NCBI GenBank assembly: GCA_002238445.1
Contig: MPML01000051.1
Location: 1-35,180 of the forward strand
Reading direction: 5' to 3'
DNA from: Caldilineaceae bacterium bin5
GTDB lineage: Bacteria > Chloroflexota > Anaerolineae > Caldilineales > Caldilineaceae
DNA: 35,180 bases
Under the pieces are notes generated by a model that saw nothing but the letters and a program-made list of their open reading frames with translations, did no database searches and was not told where the DNA came from. Below, piece by piece: positions 8,270-15,671 of this stretch. Made by a program: the position numbers and the translations under genes. The first letter of the stretch is position 1. Each line of letters begins with the position of its first letter.

Positions 8270-9184
8270 TTAACTCTGCTCCGCTTCGTAGTAGACCCAA
8301 CGGCTTGCCAGCTTGAAATTGACCAGGGTGAGCGCGAGAACGGCTACAAAAAGGATCCAGGCCATGCTGGCGGCGTATCCCATATCCAGAAGGACGAAGG
8401 CCCGGCGGTAAAGATACAGCATGTAGAAAAGGGTCGACTCAGCCGGGCCACCGCCGGTCATGACGTAGGCGGTGGTGAAGACCTGGAAGGAGGCGATGAC
8501 ACTGAGAACGAGAATGAAAAATAAGGTCGGGCTGAGCATGGGGATAGTCACGTGCTGGAAGCGTTGCCAGGGGTTGGCGCCGTCGATCTCGGCGGCCTCA
8601 TAAAGATGCTGCGGCACGCCCTGCAGACCGGCGAGCACGATGATCATGGCGGCGCCGGAGCCCCAGAGCGCCATCAGGATCAGCGCCGGTTTGGACCAGG
8701 TGAGCGACGCCAGCCAGAGCGGGCCTTCGATGCCAACGCTACGCAATGTCGAGTTGATCAGGCCCCATTCCGGCTGCAGTATCCACACCCACAGGATGGC
8801 GCCGGCCACTATCGGCACGATCGACGGTACGTAAAAGAGCGTTCGGTAAACGGCAATGCCGCGCGCCTTCTGATTGAGCAGGAGAGCCAGCAGCAAGGCG
8901 ACGACGATATGGAGCGGAACGAAGACGAGAACATAGTAGAGCGTGTTGCCCATCGACATACCGAAGCGAGCGTCGTCGGTAAAGAGATCAATATAATTCG
9001 CCAGACCGACCCAGCGGGCGGGCGTTACGATCTCATAGTCCATGAAGCCCAACACGAAGGAGGCGGCGACCGGGCCGATGACAAAGGCGAGGAAACCGAT
9101 CCCCCAGGGGAGGAGGAAGAGATAGCAGGTCAGGGCCTCTCTGGCGGCATTGGTGAGCCTGGGCTTGGGTTGGGCATTGGTCAT
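8270..9184 (-). CDS. Sugar ABC transporter permease, MalF-type (CUT1)
   Basis: 304 residues from the ATG at 9184, which has AGGACAG upstream; the frame extends to a TTG at 9205 without a better site. About six hydrophobic helices are present, the first near residues 20-45. The EAA loop is YEAAEIDGANPWQRFQ followed by VTIP, near residues 195-216. It forms the membrane channel with the MalG-type partner and receives sugar from the binding protein encoded just upstream. Order binding protein, MalF-like, MalG-like is the usual CUT1 operon order. Sugar specificity is unknown. Confidence 0.93.
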   Translation of the reverse strand: MTNAQPKPRLTNAAREALTCYLFLLPWGIGFLAFVIGPVAASFVLGFMDYEIVTPARWVGLANYIDLFTDDARFGMSMGNTLYYVLVFVPLHIVVALLLALLLNQKARGIAVYRTLFYVPSIVPIVAGAILWVWILQPEWGLINSTLRSVGIEGPLWLASLTWSKPALILMALWGSGAAMIIVLAGLQGVPQHLYEAAEIDGANPWQRFQHVTIPMLSPTLFFILVLSVIASFQVFTTAYVMTGGGPAESTLFYMLYLYRRAFVLLDMGYAASMAWILFVAVLALTLVNFKLASRWVYYEAEQS

Positions 9185-9277
9185 GGCGACTGTCCTGTTT
9201 GGCAATACGAACAGGGGAAAAGTCAGAACCGGAATGACGCGATGCCGTCCGGTTCCGACTTTACTCTATTGTGCCTT

Positions 9278-10750
9278 TTAGGCTTCGAGATTCTCCCAAG
9301 CGGCGTCGAGCGCCTTCTGGACGTCGGCATGGGAGGCTTCAAGCGCCTCTCGCGGCGTCAGCTTCTTGGTGAGAGCGGATTCCCAGGCGTTCTTGAAACC
9401 AATCCACAGTTCGGCGGCGGCGAGGCCGGCGATCTGGCCGCAGCCCACCGAGAAGGTCTCGGATTCGAGGTATCTCTCCATCATAATCTTCTGGCGTTCG
9501 GGCAGGACGGAGTAGTACTCGTCCAGCATGAACTGCATGGCCGGCTGGTAGACGGGCGGGGTGGGGGCGAAGATCGGCTCGCCGGGCAGTTGCTGGCGCG
9601 CCCACTCTTCCTTCTCCAATGCGAGGCCGACGGTGCCGGCGGCGCGAACGTACTTCTCGCTGATCACCCATTTCAAGAATTCCCAACCCTCTTCGACGAG
9701 TTCGGTATTGGGGTCGATGACGAAGGTCCAGCCGCAGGACCAGTTGACCTGTGCGCCTTCCTGCGAGGCCGAGACCGGCATGAGGCCGGTGCCGTCATAG
9801 TCGAGGTCGGGGAATTTGGCATAGCGCCCGATCATCCAGTTGCCGTAGGAGCACATGGAGACCTGGCCCTGGGCAAATGGATCGACGGGCTGGCCGGCGA
9901 AGCCTTCCATGAAGGAGGAGGCCGCAGCATTGCCGCCGCCAAACTCGTCGATCACATTGACGCACCATTCAAGGGCTTCGACCCAGGGCTCCGTGTTTAA
10001 CATGTTGGTGCGGCCATCTTCCGACTGGCTGACGCCGCCGTTCTCCATCGCGTAGATGAGCAACTGATCTGAGAGGCCGGGCGGGAAGTGGGGCAGGAAG
10101 CCGTAGCGTACGATCCGATCTCCCTCAGTTTTATTCAGCTGTGGCGCCATCTCCATGATGTCGTCCCAGGTCTCGGGACCTACGTCCGGATCGAGGCCCG
10201 CTTCTTCGAAATGGGTACGATTCCAGAAGAAATAGCGCGTCCCAGCCGTATGGGGCAGCCCGTAGAGTGTACCTTGCCACGTGAGGTCGGCGATGGGGCC
10301 GGCCATGAAGTTGCCCTTGTCGAGGTTGTCCCGCTCCAGCAGATCTTCGATCGGCCGGTATAGGTTGCGCGAGGCGAACTGGCGGAAGGTATGACGATTC
10401 TGGTAAGAGACATCGGGACCCTTGCCTGCTGCCACGGCCGTAACGTATTTGGGCGTTCCATAGACAGCTTCACCGAGGTCGCCGAGCGAAACGGTGATGT
10501 CTGGATGCTGCTCCTGGAAAACCTGAATGACGCCTTCGGTGGTGGGGTTGATCCGCCACCAAATCTGAATGTCCACAGGCTCCTGCGACGGGGCTGCCAT
10601 TCCACTGTCGCCGGCCGCTTCGGGACCGGCAGGGACGCAGGCGCTTGCAGCGAGGGCGAGTCCGGTAACTGCGGCTGTGCTCTTCAGGAAACTGCGCCGG
10701 CTGACGCCGTCGTGCGTGACCGATTTTTCGTCGGAAGTGAATCTAGCCAT
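9278..10750 (-). CDS. Extracellular sugar-binding lipoprotein of the ABC importer (Tat-exported)
   Basis: 490 residues. The N-terminus carries a twin-arginine signal (SRRSFLK, arginines 18-19), a hydrophobic stretch and a lipobox ending LAASAC with the lipidated Cys at 38, so it is exported folded and anchored outside the membrane. The mature part matches the family 1 solute-binding proteins: VDIQIWWRINPTTEGV, then PDITV and AAGKGPDVSYQNRH. Tryptophan- and acid-rich segments (EGWEFLKWV near residues 350-360) are typical of sugar binders. It heads the importer operon; AAGGAG lies about 12 nt before the ATG. Substrate is probably a mono- or oligosaccharide, inferred from family and from the glycosidase-like neighbours. 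Confidence 0.93.
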   Translation of the reverse strand: MARFTSDEKSVTHDGVSRRSFLKSTAAVTGLALAASACVPAGPEAAGDSGMAAPSQEPVDIQIWWRINPTTEGVIQVFQEQHPDITVSLGDLGEAVYGTPKYVTAVAAGKGPDVSYQNRHTFRQFASRNLYRPIEDLLERDNLDKGNFMAGPIADLTWQGTLYGLPHTAGTRYFFWNRTHFEEAGLDPDVGPETWDDIMEMAPQLNKTEGDRIVRYGFLPHFPPGLSDQLLIYAMENGGVSQSEDGRTNMLNTEPWVEALEWCVNVIDEFGGGNAAASSFMEGFAGQPVDPFAQGQVSMCSYGNWMIGRYAKFPDLDYDGTGLMPVSASQEGAQVNWSCGWTFVIDPNTELVEEGWEFLKWVISEKYVRAAGTVGLALEKEEWARQQLPGEPIFAPTPPVYQPAMQFMLDEYYSVLPERQKIMMERYLESETFSVGCGQIAGLAAAELWIGFKNAWESALTKKLTPREALEASHADVQKALDAAWENLEA

Positions 10751-11280
10751 TTTTTGCGTACTCTCCTTTTCGATGCAGATGGTTGGTTACTGCTGATCTC
10801 TTGAGAATCATTTCATTTCCTTTCTGGCCATAGATCCTCCTGTGGCTGGTGGGTACGCTCAATCAGGATTTCGCAAGCATTCAGGCGGATTCTTTGCACC
10901 TGGAATGGCGGCAGGCGCCGTTCGTGAACAGGCGGGTATTGTCCTGTCGCTGGCGACAGCAACCGCGAAACGTCTACCAAAGAGTTGGATGAAGAGTTAT
11001 CATTTTGCCGGGCACAGTTGTGGAAGCGTTCAGGGTCTTCGTCTTTGGTCCGCTCGGTAGCCCTTGGGAGTCGGCTGCCGGCGTCGCAATACCCTCAGCG
11101 GGTGTAATTCTATCGGATGCGGTAAGGAAAGGCAACCTCATGCCAAGGCAGACGCATCTAAAGTGCGTTTAAGTTGAGAGCCCGTTTCTTTGGGTCGTCC
11201 GTACAATGTTTTCCATATCGCGTAGAAGTGTGCGAGACGGACGCGGCGCCATGGCATAACCCGCGCGGGAAATCTTGGTG
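10751..11280 (+). other. Intergenic region upstream of the sugar importer
   Basis: About 530 nt without a convincing gene; a 72-codon plus-strand frame at 10842-11060 has no ribosome site or family resemblance. It must hold the promoter for the minus-strand importer operon, but I see no clear -35/-10 pair. The only notable structure is a palindrome at 10944-10959. The region continues into a decayed IS fragment. Confidence 0.5.
10944..10959. promoter_or_regulatory. Operator-like palindrome upstream of the sugar importer
   Basis: CTGTCGC-TG-GCGACAG is a perfect inverted repeat with 7-bp arms and a 2-bp centre. It lies about 195 nt upstream of the binding-protein start codon. The size and symmetry suit a dimeric repressor site, but no regulator gene is nearby and it could be chance. 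Confidence 0.25.
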
Positions 11281-11613
11281 TCAACCAGGATTTACGTTAG
11301 AATCGTTTGCCCCGATCACTAGATCACGAATCGGGAAAAATGAGGTGCACTTGGGTGGATGCGTTCTTTTGTGGCCGTAGGAGTCGAAGTAGGCGGTCAA
11401 GTCGGTTTGGTGCTGGCGTGCCAGGTCATACTGGTTGAGAGATTTGTTCTCAAATCTGACGCTGCTCGATAAGCGTTCGCAGAAGACGCTGTCAAGGGCG
11501 CGGCCGCGGCCATCGATGCTGACTTGAATGTTGGATGCGAGCAGGCCGGCGTGTGCTGCCCTCGTTTCTTGACCAATGAATTGGTTCTCCACTTTCTCTG
11601 TGATCAGCTCCAT
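11281..11613 (-). pseudogene. IS3-family transposase remnant, C-terminal fragment (copy A)
   Basis: The translated segment SIDGRGRALDSVFCERLSSS, then SLNQYDLARQ, YFDSYGHKRTHP corresponds to the C-terminal third of an IS3-family OrfB integrase domain, where the usual form is MDGRGRA-DN-F-ERLWRS-KYE and YF-FYN-ERPHQ. The last catalytic Glu (in CERL) remains, but the region with the first two catalytic Asp residues is missing. The fragment is about 70 recognisable residues (roughly 11344-11547). The IS end at 11630-11655 sits just upstream, so most of the element was deleted internally. It is non-functional. Confidence 0.75.
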
Positions 11614-11629
11614 TATACCAATAAGCTCG

Positions 11630-11655
11630 TGGTCCAGTTTTGGGGGCCAAGCTCA
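11630..11655 (-). repeat. Terminal inverted repeat of the decayed IS3-like element (copy A)
   Basis: Read on the minus strand the sequence starts TGAGCTTGGCCCCCAAAACT and continues GGACCA. This is the TG-starting terminal pattern of many IS3-family elements (GGCCCC followed by AAAACTGGACCA). A near-identical end lies at 13594-13617 beside the second transposase fragment. It is the outer edge of copy A. Confidence 0.6.
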
Positions 11656-11807
11656 GGTCTCTGATGAACTTTATATTTGGTACATCGGGGACCCTGAAAG
11701 CTATCGTGTTGATTTTCGCATCGAGCAGGGATTCTGAGAGAGATTATTGCAGTATTCCCACGATCATTGCTGCAACGGTCAAAGTTTACTTTACAAACAG
11801 TTCCTAT

Positions 11808-12230
11808 TCAGTCGACCCCTTCGCAAGAGCTTATGGCCCAGTCAAGCTGCTGAAATAGGCGCTCTTCATCGCTTTCCGTATCAGGGTCGTAGAGATTTTC
11901 TATCCTTCCATGTTCCAAGTCGGTGATACGGTTAGCCACTGCCATCGTATGAATAGCGCCTGCCAAATAGATGGCCATAGAATCCAATTCTTCAGGCGTG
12001 TATCTGCTGTTACTGTGTAACTGTTCCTGCAAAATACATTCTTCCAGCTTGTTTACACGATCATGAAACTCGTCCACATTGCTGACGAGATACGACTTCG
12101 CCAGAGCACTGGCCAAGTCGGACATTTCATCTTTCACTTTTGTTGGCGGCGCACTCTCTGGGATGGCGACACAGGCAGACAGAATGATAACCGCGAGCAA
12201 AGCTGAGATCCGTTTAGCGTACTGATTCAC
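11808..12230 (-). CDS. Small hypothetical lipoprotein
   Basis: 140 residues with a GTG start and AAGGAA upstream. The N-terminus is a lipoprotein signal: basic KR, hydrophobic LLAVIILSAC with the lipid-modified Cys at 20. The mature part is acidic and predicted helical (for example DEFHDRVNKLEECIL, EELDSMAIYLAGAI). I recognise no family. A MITE-like element was inserted 14 nt upstream of the start codon, so the native promoter is probably displaced, and its ribosome site lies within the target-site duplication. It belongs to the gene-poor island with IS remnants. Confidence 0.65.
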   Translation of the reverse strand: MNQYAKRISALLAVIILSACVAIPESAPPTKVKDEMSDLASALAKSYLVSNVDEFHDRVNKLEECILQEQLHSNSRYTPEELDSMAIYLAGAIHTMAVANRITDLEHGRIENLYDPDTESDEERLFQQLDWAISSCEGVD

Positions 12231-12244
12231 TTTTTCTTTCCTTT

Positions 12245-12530
12245 GTAACTACTCAGCCGCAACTGATTCACAGATCTGAACGAGGGGGGCACAGGTGTTT
12301 TTCTCCCCTCGTTGTTGTATTTTTTGGGCGGTCGGGCCTTCGGCCCTCCCTTGTGCAGGGGCTGCGCCCCCGCAACGCCCCCCTACAAAACCATCCCTCA
12401 CCAGGTGTGTGCCTTCTTCGCAACCTGTCGGCTGGCGAGCATGGCGGCGGCTGTACACCAGTTGCGTCACCAAGAGCCTGAACAGTTCCAAGGATGACTG
12501 GCTGGTCAACTGTTGTGGCTTAGTAGTTAC
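12245..12530. mobile_element. Complete MITE-like element, copy 2 (IS66-type ends)
   Basis: 286 bp bounded by GTAACTACTCAGCC on the left and GGCTTAGTAGTTAC on the right, inverted repeats matching 13 of 14 positions (17 of 19 if extended). The flanks TTTCCTTT (12237-12244) and CTTCCTTT (12531-12538) are an 8-bp duplication with one mismatch. GTAA-starting ends with 8-bp duplications are the hallmark of the IS66 family. No transposase is encoded; short frames inside are not gene-like. The centre (12325-12386) holds two strong GC hairpins. It is highly similar along its length to the copy at 26128-26412. Confidence 0.8.
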
Positions 12531-12958
12531 CTTCCTTTTGTGTTTTGCACTTGGCTCTCACTCTTGGTTGTGAGAAGCATTCATCACCCAATCAGTTTAC
12601 TCGTGATTCGGTGCGTTGGGTGCATCCCGGAATAGGGGCGAAGATGGTCATTTTGGGGCACTTCTTGCCAGCGGTCGATGCGGCTGGCACGCAATCGATT
12701 TTGGCACGTAAACAAGAGAAAGAATGGAAGAGGGCAGTTGTCGAATTTGTTCGTCTAACACTCTCGCCGAAGAATTTTGATCGGCCAGGCCAGAATACGC
12801 CAATACCTCGCAATGGAGCGCCCGACTCTTGAATTTCAGTGGGAGCGTCACGCATGGTTGCGTCCGATGGAAAAGACAAAATACGTCGCAAAGTGGCGCA
12901 GCTTTTTTGTGCCGTCAAGTGGCTATTTCCCTAGAAATCGAGTTTGTGTTTTGGCTTG
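12531..12958 (+). other. Spacer between MITE copy 2 and a lipoprotein gene
   Basis: About 430 nt open in several overlapping frames on both strands (for example 12545-12832 plus and 12592-12918 minus). None has a good ribosome site, a recognisable family or a consistent coding pattern. I see no gene here. Confidence 0.4.
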
Positions 12959-13324
12959 TCAGGACGGGCATAAATCAAGCCCACGTTCAGTCAGCGGTGC
13001 CAAATCGAGCTTGACTGATGGATTTTCTGGGTCTGTTCGTCGAATTGATTCGATGTCTGCGGCTCCAACGAATTGCCGATCATGCACATCGTTCACAGAG
13101 TACGTTACTTTTCCCTCAGGGTCGTGGATAGTTAGAGCGCCTTCGACGCATTGAAAGAACGGGAAACTGCGGTCAACGCAATTACAATGCAGGTAACCCC
13201 TTTCAATTGTCAATGGCCACTCCTCCCCCATATCCGCGCGGTAGATGGTCGTGGTTGCTCCATTATTGGGCTCACATCCAGAAACAATCATTATTAGAAA
13301 CAGTAAGAATGGAATTCGTCTCAT
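12959..13324 (-). CDS. Small lipoprotein with DUF2511 (YebY-like) domain
   Basis: 121 residues from the ATG at 13324, which follows AGGGAA at 7 nt; the frame continues upstream into IS debris, so the longer version is rejected. The signal peptide RRIPFLLFLIMIVSGC ends in a lipobox with Cys at 17. The mature part EEWPLTIERGYLHC, then GALTIHDPEGKVTYSVND, then DIESIRR resembles DUF2511: a WPLTV-x-GTL-C opening, a calculated beta-rich core and a conserved ND/NG. The function of this family is unknown; members are secreted or membrane-anchored. It lies beside the transposase fragment at 13341. Confidence 0.65.
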   Translation of the reverse strand: MRRIPFLLFLIMIVSGCEPNNGATTTIYRADMGEEWPLTIERGYLHCNCVDRSFPFFQCVEGALTIHDPEGKVTYSVNDVHDRQFVGAADIESIRRTDPENPSVKLDLAPLTERGLDLCPS

Positions 13325-13340
13325 TACTTGATTCCCTGGC

Positions 13341-13559
13341 GTGGGTGGCCGCCGCCTCAACAGTGTCTTTTGCGATCGTCCAGAGCGCAGGGTCAAGCGC
13401 GGGAATTCCCATCTCAACCAGTATGGCACAGTTCGCCAAGTGCAATCCGGACTGGCCGTTAATTTCGACCTCTACAAACATGAGAGACCGCATCCGTCTG
13501 GATGCACCTTATCTTTCTCGTTTCACGGTCCAGGAATTGGGGTTCACCATAGGGACTAA
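13341..13559 (+). pseudogene. IS3-family transposase remnant, C-terminal fragment (copy B)
   Basis: LNSVFCDRPERRVKRG, then HLNQYGTVRQVQ, then NFDLYKHERPHPSGCT aligns with the end of an IS3 OrfB and with copy A at 11281-11613. The final catalytic Glu position is Asp (CDRP), and nothing remains of the first two catalytic residues. The right IS end follows at 13594-13617. The gene is dead. Orientation is opposite to copy A. Confidence 0.7.
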
Positions 13560-13593
13560 CTCGTAAACCGTCGCGCATACACCTCAGCTCGCA

Positions 13594-13617
13594 GTCCAAT
13601 TCTTGGGGCCAAGCTCA
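13594..13617 (+). repeat. Right terminal inverted repeat of the decayed IS3-like element (copy B)
   Basis: GTCCAATTCTTGGGGCCAAG then CTCA. It matches the copy A end at 11630-11655 in 20 or so positions and lies about 35 nt after the transposase fragment, as expected for a right end. It marks the outer boundary of copy B; no left end is seen. Confidence 0.6.
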
Positions 13618-14234
13618 CTCTTGCTCTTTGGGAAGGCCGCCCAGAATTCAACATGAATTGTAGGCCTGCAGGCCAGTTAAGCGTCTTTCTCGCGGGTGTT
13701 GTGACAGACAAAATCAATCGATCCGCGAAGTCTCGCTAAGGGCCGCGAAGAACACTAAAGGTTTAACAGGCTTTCTTTACGCAACTGCGCTGCCCTTAGC
13801 GGAAGAGCACATTGCCCCGGGGATTCGCTTTGTGACAAGCATCAACGAGCCCTGGGCATTACTTGATTCATTTGCCCATGTTCAGGTCGCGTTATGTCTA
13901 CAGATGTCGCGCCATGTCTACATATGTCTACAAATGTCGCGCCAAATTCCTCTTTTTGGGACGCTATTCTGCGGCTTGGCTAACAGTCCCGCGCCGTCTC
14001 TAACGGATACCGAGACGGCAATATTCCTTTCTTGGGCCCTTTTTTGGGCCCTTTTTTTGGGGCTTGTATCGCAAATTAACATTGGGGGTTTTACACCGCA
14101 CTAAGCGTCTGAATCCCCTCGCTCTTAGGGATCTCGGTTGATCGCTCTCCCCACGGTGCGCGGGAAGTGTTTTCTGGAGTGTCATCTGTTTCAAGGAACT
14201 TTTCAGGCTGTCCGCAACGACACGACATAGATTG
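13618..14234 (+). other. Gene-free spacer with short repeats
   Basis: About 620 nt. It holds the 10-bp repeat array at 13884-13943 and a 12-bp duplication of TTGGGCCCTTTT at 14032-14055. A plus-strand frame over both (13832-14104) encodes a low-complexity peptide without a ribosome site and is not accepted as a gene. Confidence 0.5.
13884..13943. repeat. Six tandem 10-bp units (ATGTCTACAN / ATGTCGCGCC)
   Basis: The units are AGGTCGCGTT, ATGTCTACAG, ATGTCGCGCC, ATGTCTACAT, ATGTCTACAA and ATGTCGCGCC, one after another with no gaps. Five of six start ATGTC. Two unit types alternate, so the pattern is not a simple satellite. The 10-bp period puts each unit on the same face of the helix. Confidence 0.7.
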
Positions 14235-14504
14235 TCAATCTAAAACCCACAACATCAGCGCCAGGCCCAAGGCAACCCCAGCGATTCCAGATGTTGCCAG
14301 TAAGGTGGCGTTACCCAAAACTCCTCCCTTTCGTTTCCATGTTGCTATTCCGAGATAAAGGCTTAGAGGCGCACATAGCGGTATCAGAACCGCAACAATG
14401 GTGTATTGCAGAACAGTTATTGCGGGAACCGCGTAAAGCGCAGTACCCGTGAAGAGTCCCGCAAAGCCCGTAATGATTGCACTAAGGACAATCCATTCTT
14501 TCAT
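14235..14504 (-). CDS. Small hypothetical membrane protein
   Basis: 89 residues with three hydrophobic stretches: about residues 4-25 (IVLSAIITGFAGLFTG), 28-53 (AVPAITVLQYTIVAVLIPL onward) and 62-86 (VLGNATLLATSGIAGVALGL). A short WKRKGG loop separates the last two. The ribosome site is weak. I recognise no family. Its hydrophobic pattern is too regular for a random frame, but it lies alone in a repeat-rich zone, so it could be a remnant. Confidence 0.5.
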   Translation of the reverse strand: MKEWIVLSAIITGFAGLFTGTALYAVPAITVLQYTIVAVLIPLCAPLSLYLGIATWKRKGGVLGNATLLATSGIAGVALGLALMLWVLD

Positions 14505-15299
14505 GGCTACAACCCGTTAAAACCAGAAGGGAATCAACCCTCGAATGTTACTTTGGTATAAAATCCCCGTTTTTTTGCGATGCGCTTCATTGCATCGGTC
14601 GACTCTTTATTTGGGTTCAATTCTCGGTTCCGGCGACTTCTCTACGACTATTGTTTACGCCAGACAGAGACATTTTCGCCTTCTGAGGCATACCGTCGGT
14701 ATTCGAGTCGAGTTTGGGTGGGTGGGCTGTGGGGTGTTGCAGGTGTATTTTCAGCGGCTTGTTCGAGTCTTCCCTGGTAACTGACGTTTCTCGCGATGTA
14801 TTCATTCTTGTGCGGTCCTTCAACTGACATTATACCACAGGAAATTGCACCATTTGGGACAATTCCCGTCCGACTAATAGCTCTGAGTCTAAAGTTCTTT
14901 GGGGAGGCATTGAGGACTGTCTGAACTGAGATTGGCAGATTCGTAATGTGGTCAGTCGACGGGGGACGCGAATAGCGAGGTGAGGGTGGCGAGGAGTGAG
15001 GAGCTCCCGGGCGTCCTTTGCCAGAGGTCTGGAATCGACCCAGCGGAAGTCTTAACGCGACAGGTGGGTAGACTCCTGATACTGGGCGCAGCTCGGTTGG
15101 GGGTGCGTCCCAGATTTTGGGGTAGGAACGGTCAGGTGGGGAGATGATGCTGGCGGTGGCTGAAACTGCTTACCGGCTCTTGGAGAGACGCAGGGCAGGC
15201 GCTGGGCCTGGCTTTACAGGGGGTTCGTTGATCAAGGGGGCACAGGGCAGGCACAAGGCCTGCCCTTACCGGGGCGTTTGGGGGGAATACTGTTGGCTA
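14505..15299 (+). other. Long gene-free spacer, G-rich on the plus strand
   Basis: About 800 nt without an acceptable gene. Between 14940 and 15140 the plus strand is strongly G-rich. A pair of related hairpin-forming motifs occurs near 15188-15210 and at 15244-15266. Short frames at 14545-14830 lack ribosome sites. Confidence 0.5.
15244..15266. repeat. Perfect 9-bp-arm palindrome (REP-like)
   Basis: AGGGCAGGC-ACAAG-GCCTGCCCT forms a perfect hairpin with 9-bp arms and a 5-nt loop. An imperfect relative (GGGCAGGCGCTGGGCCTG) lies 55 nt upstream. It resembles repetitive extragenic palindromes; it has no T tract on either side and so is not a classical terminator. Confidence 0.6.
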
Positions 15300-15398
15300 G
15301 ACACGTTGCTGGAGAAGAAAAAACACGGTGGCGAGCCTAGGGGGGCGTTGCGGGGGCGCAGCCCCTGCACAAGGGAGGCCGCTTGCGGCCGACCGCAC
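15300..15398 (-). repeat. Inverted, truncated copy 4 of the MITE core
   Basis: On the minus strand the core (15339-15398) reads like the other copies: CTCCCTTGTGCAGGGGCTGC and so on. Similarity continues to about 15300, where it is closest to copy 1 (CTTC-x-x-CCAGCA). The first hairpin is GGCCGCAAGCGGCC instead of GGGCCTTCGGCCC, a different sequence that keeps the stem. The GTAA ends are not found. Confidence 0.65.
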
Positions 15399-15556
15399 AA
15401 ATGCATAGAGGGAGGAGAAAGTGACACCGATTGGTCTGCCGGAGTTTGAAACTGAAACTGAGCGCGGCTTGTTTGCAACAGGAGGTGTACGAGAGTTCCT
15501 CCCCATTTTGGAATGCACCCGGCGGTTGCGCCCCTGTCTACCTTTGTGTCCTGGAG

Positions 15557-15565
15557 TGATATAAT
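15557..15565 (+). promoter_or_regulatory. Extended -10 promoter for the plus-strand catabolic run
   Basis: TGATATAAT is a perfect extended -10 element (TG-n-TATAAT). No clear -35 is present, as is allowed for extended -10 promoters. It is about 105 nt upstream of the ATG of the first gene of the 15672-23702 run. Confidence 0.45.
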
Positions 15566-15671
15566 GAGCCTTGCTGACCACTGGCCTTGGGTCGAGTGCA
15601 TAGCTACTGCACTCACTGCGGCCATTCGCCGATAAATTAGCGTCCCCTACTGAACAGAAGAGGAAAATGCG

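Noticed and set aside
8552..10000. Long plus-strand open frame of 482 codons
   Set aside because: It lies fully antisense to the permease and binding-protein genes, which have clear families and ribosome sites. The frame is a by-product of GC-rich codon use.
12249..12509. Similar short minus-strand frames inside both MITE copies (also 26173-26418)
   Set aside because: They are similar only because the repeat DNA is similar; no ribosome sites, and the hairpin core is read as low-complexity peptide.
12959..13429. Longer 156-residue form of the DUF2511 lipoprotein
   Set aside because: The extra N-terminus is antisense to the IS3 remnant, and the signal peptide with a ribosome site starts at 13324.
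13884..13943. Possible CRISPR array
   Set aside because: Units are 10 bp, contiguous and without spacers; no cas genes in the window.
13832..14104. 90-codon plus-strand frame over the decamer array
   Set aside because: Low-complexity peptide created by the 10-bp and 12-bp repeats; no ribosome site.
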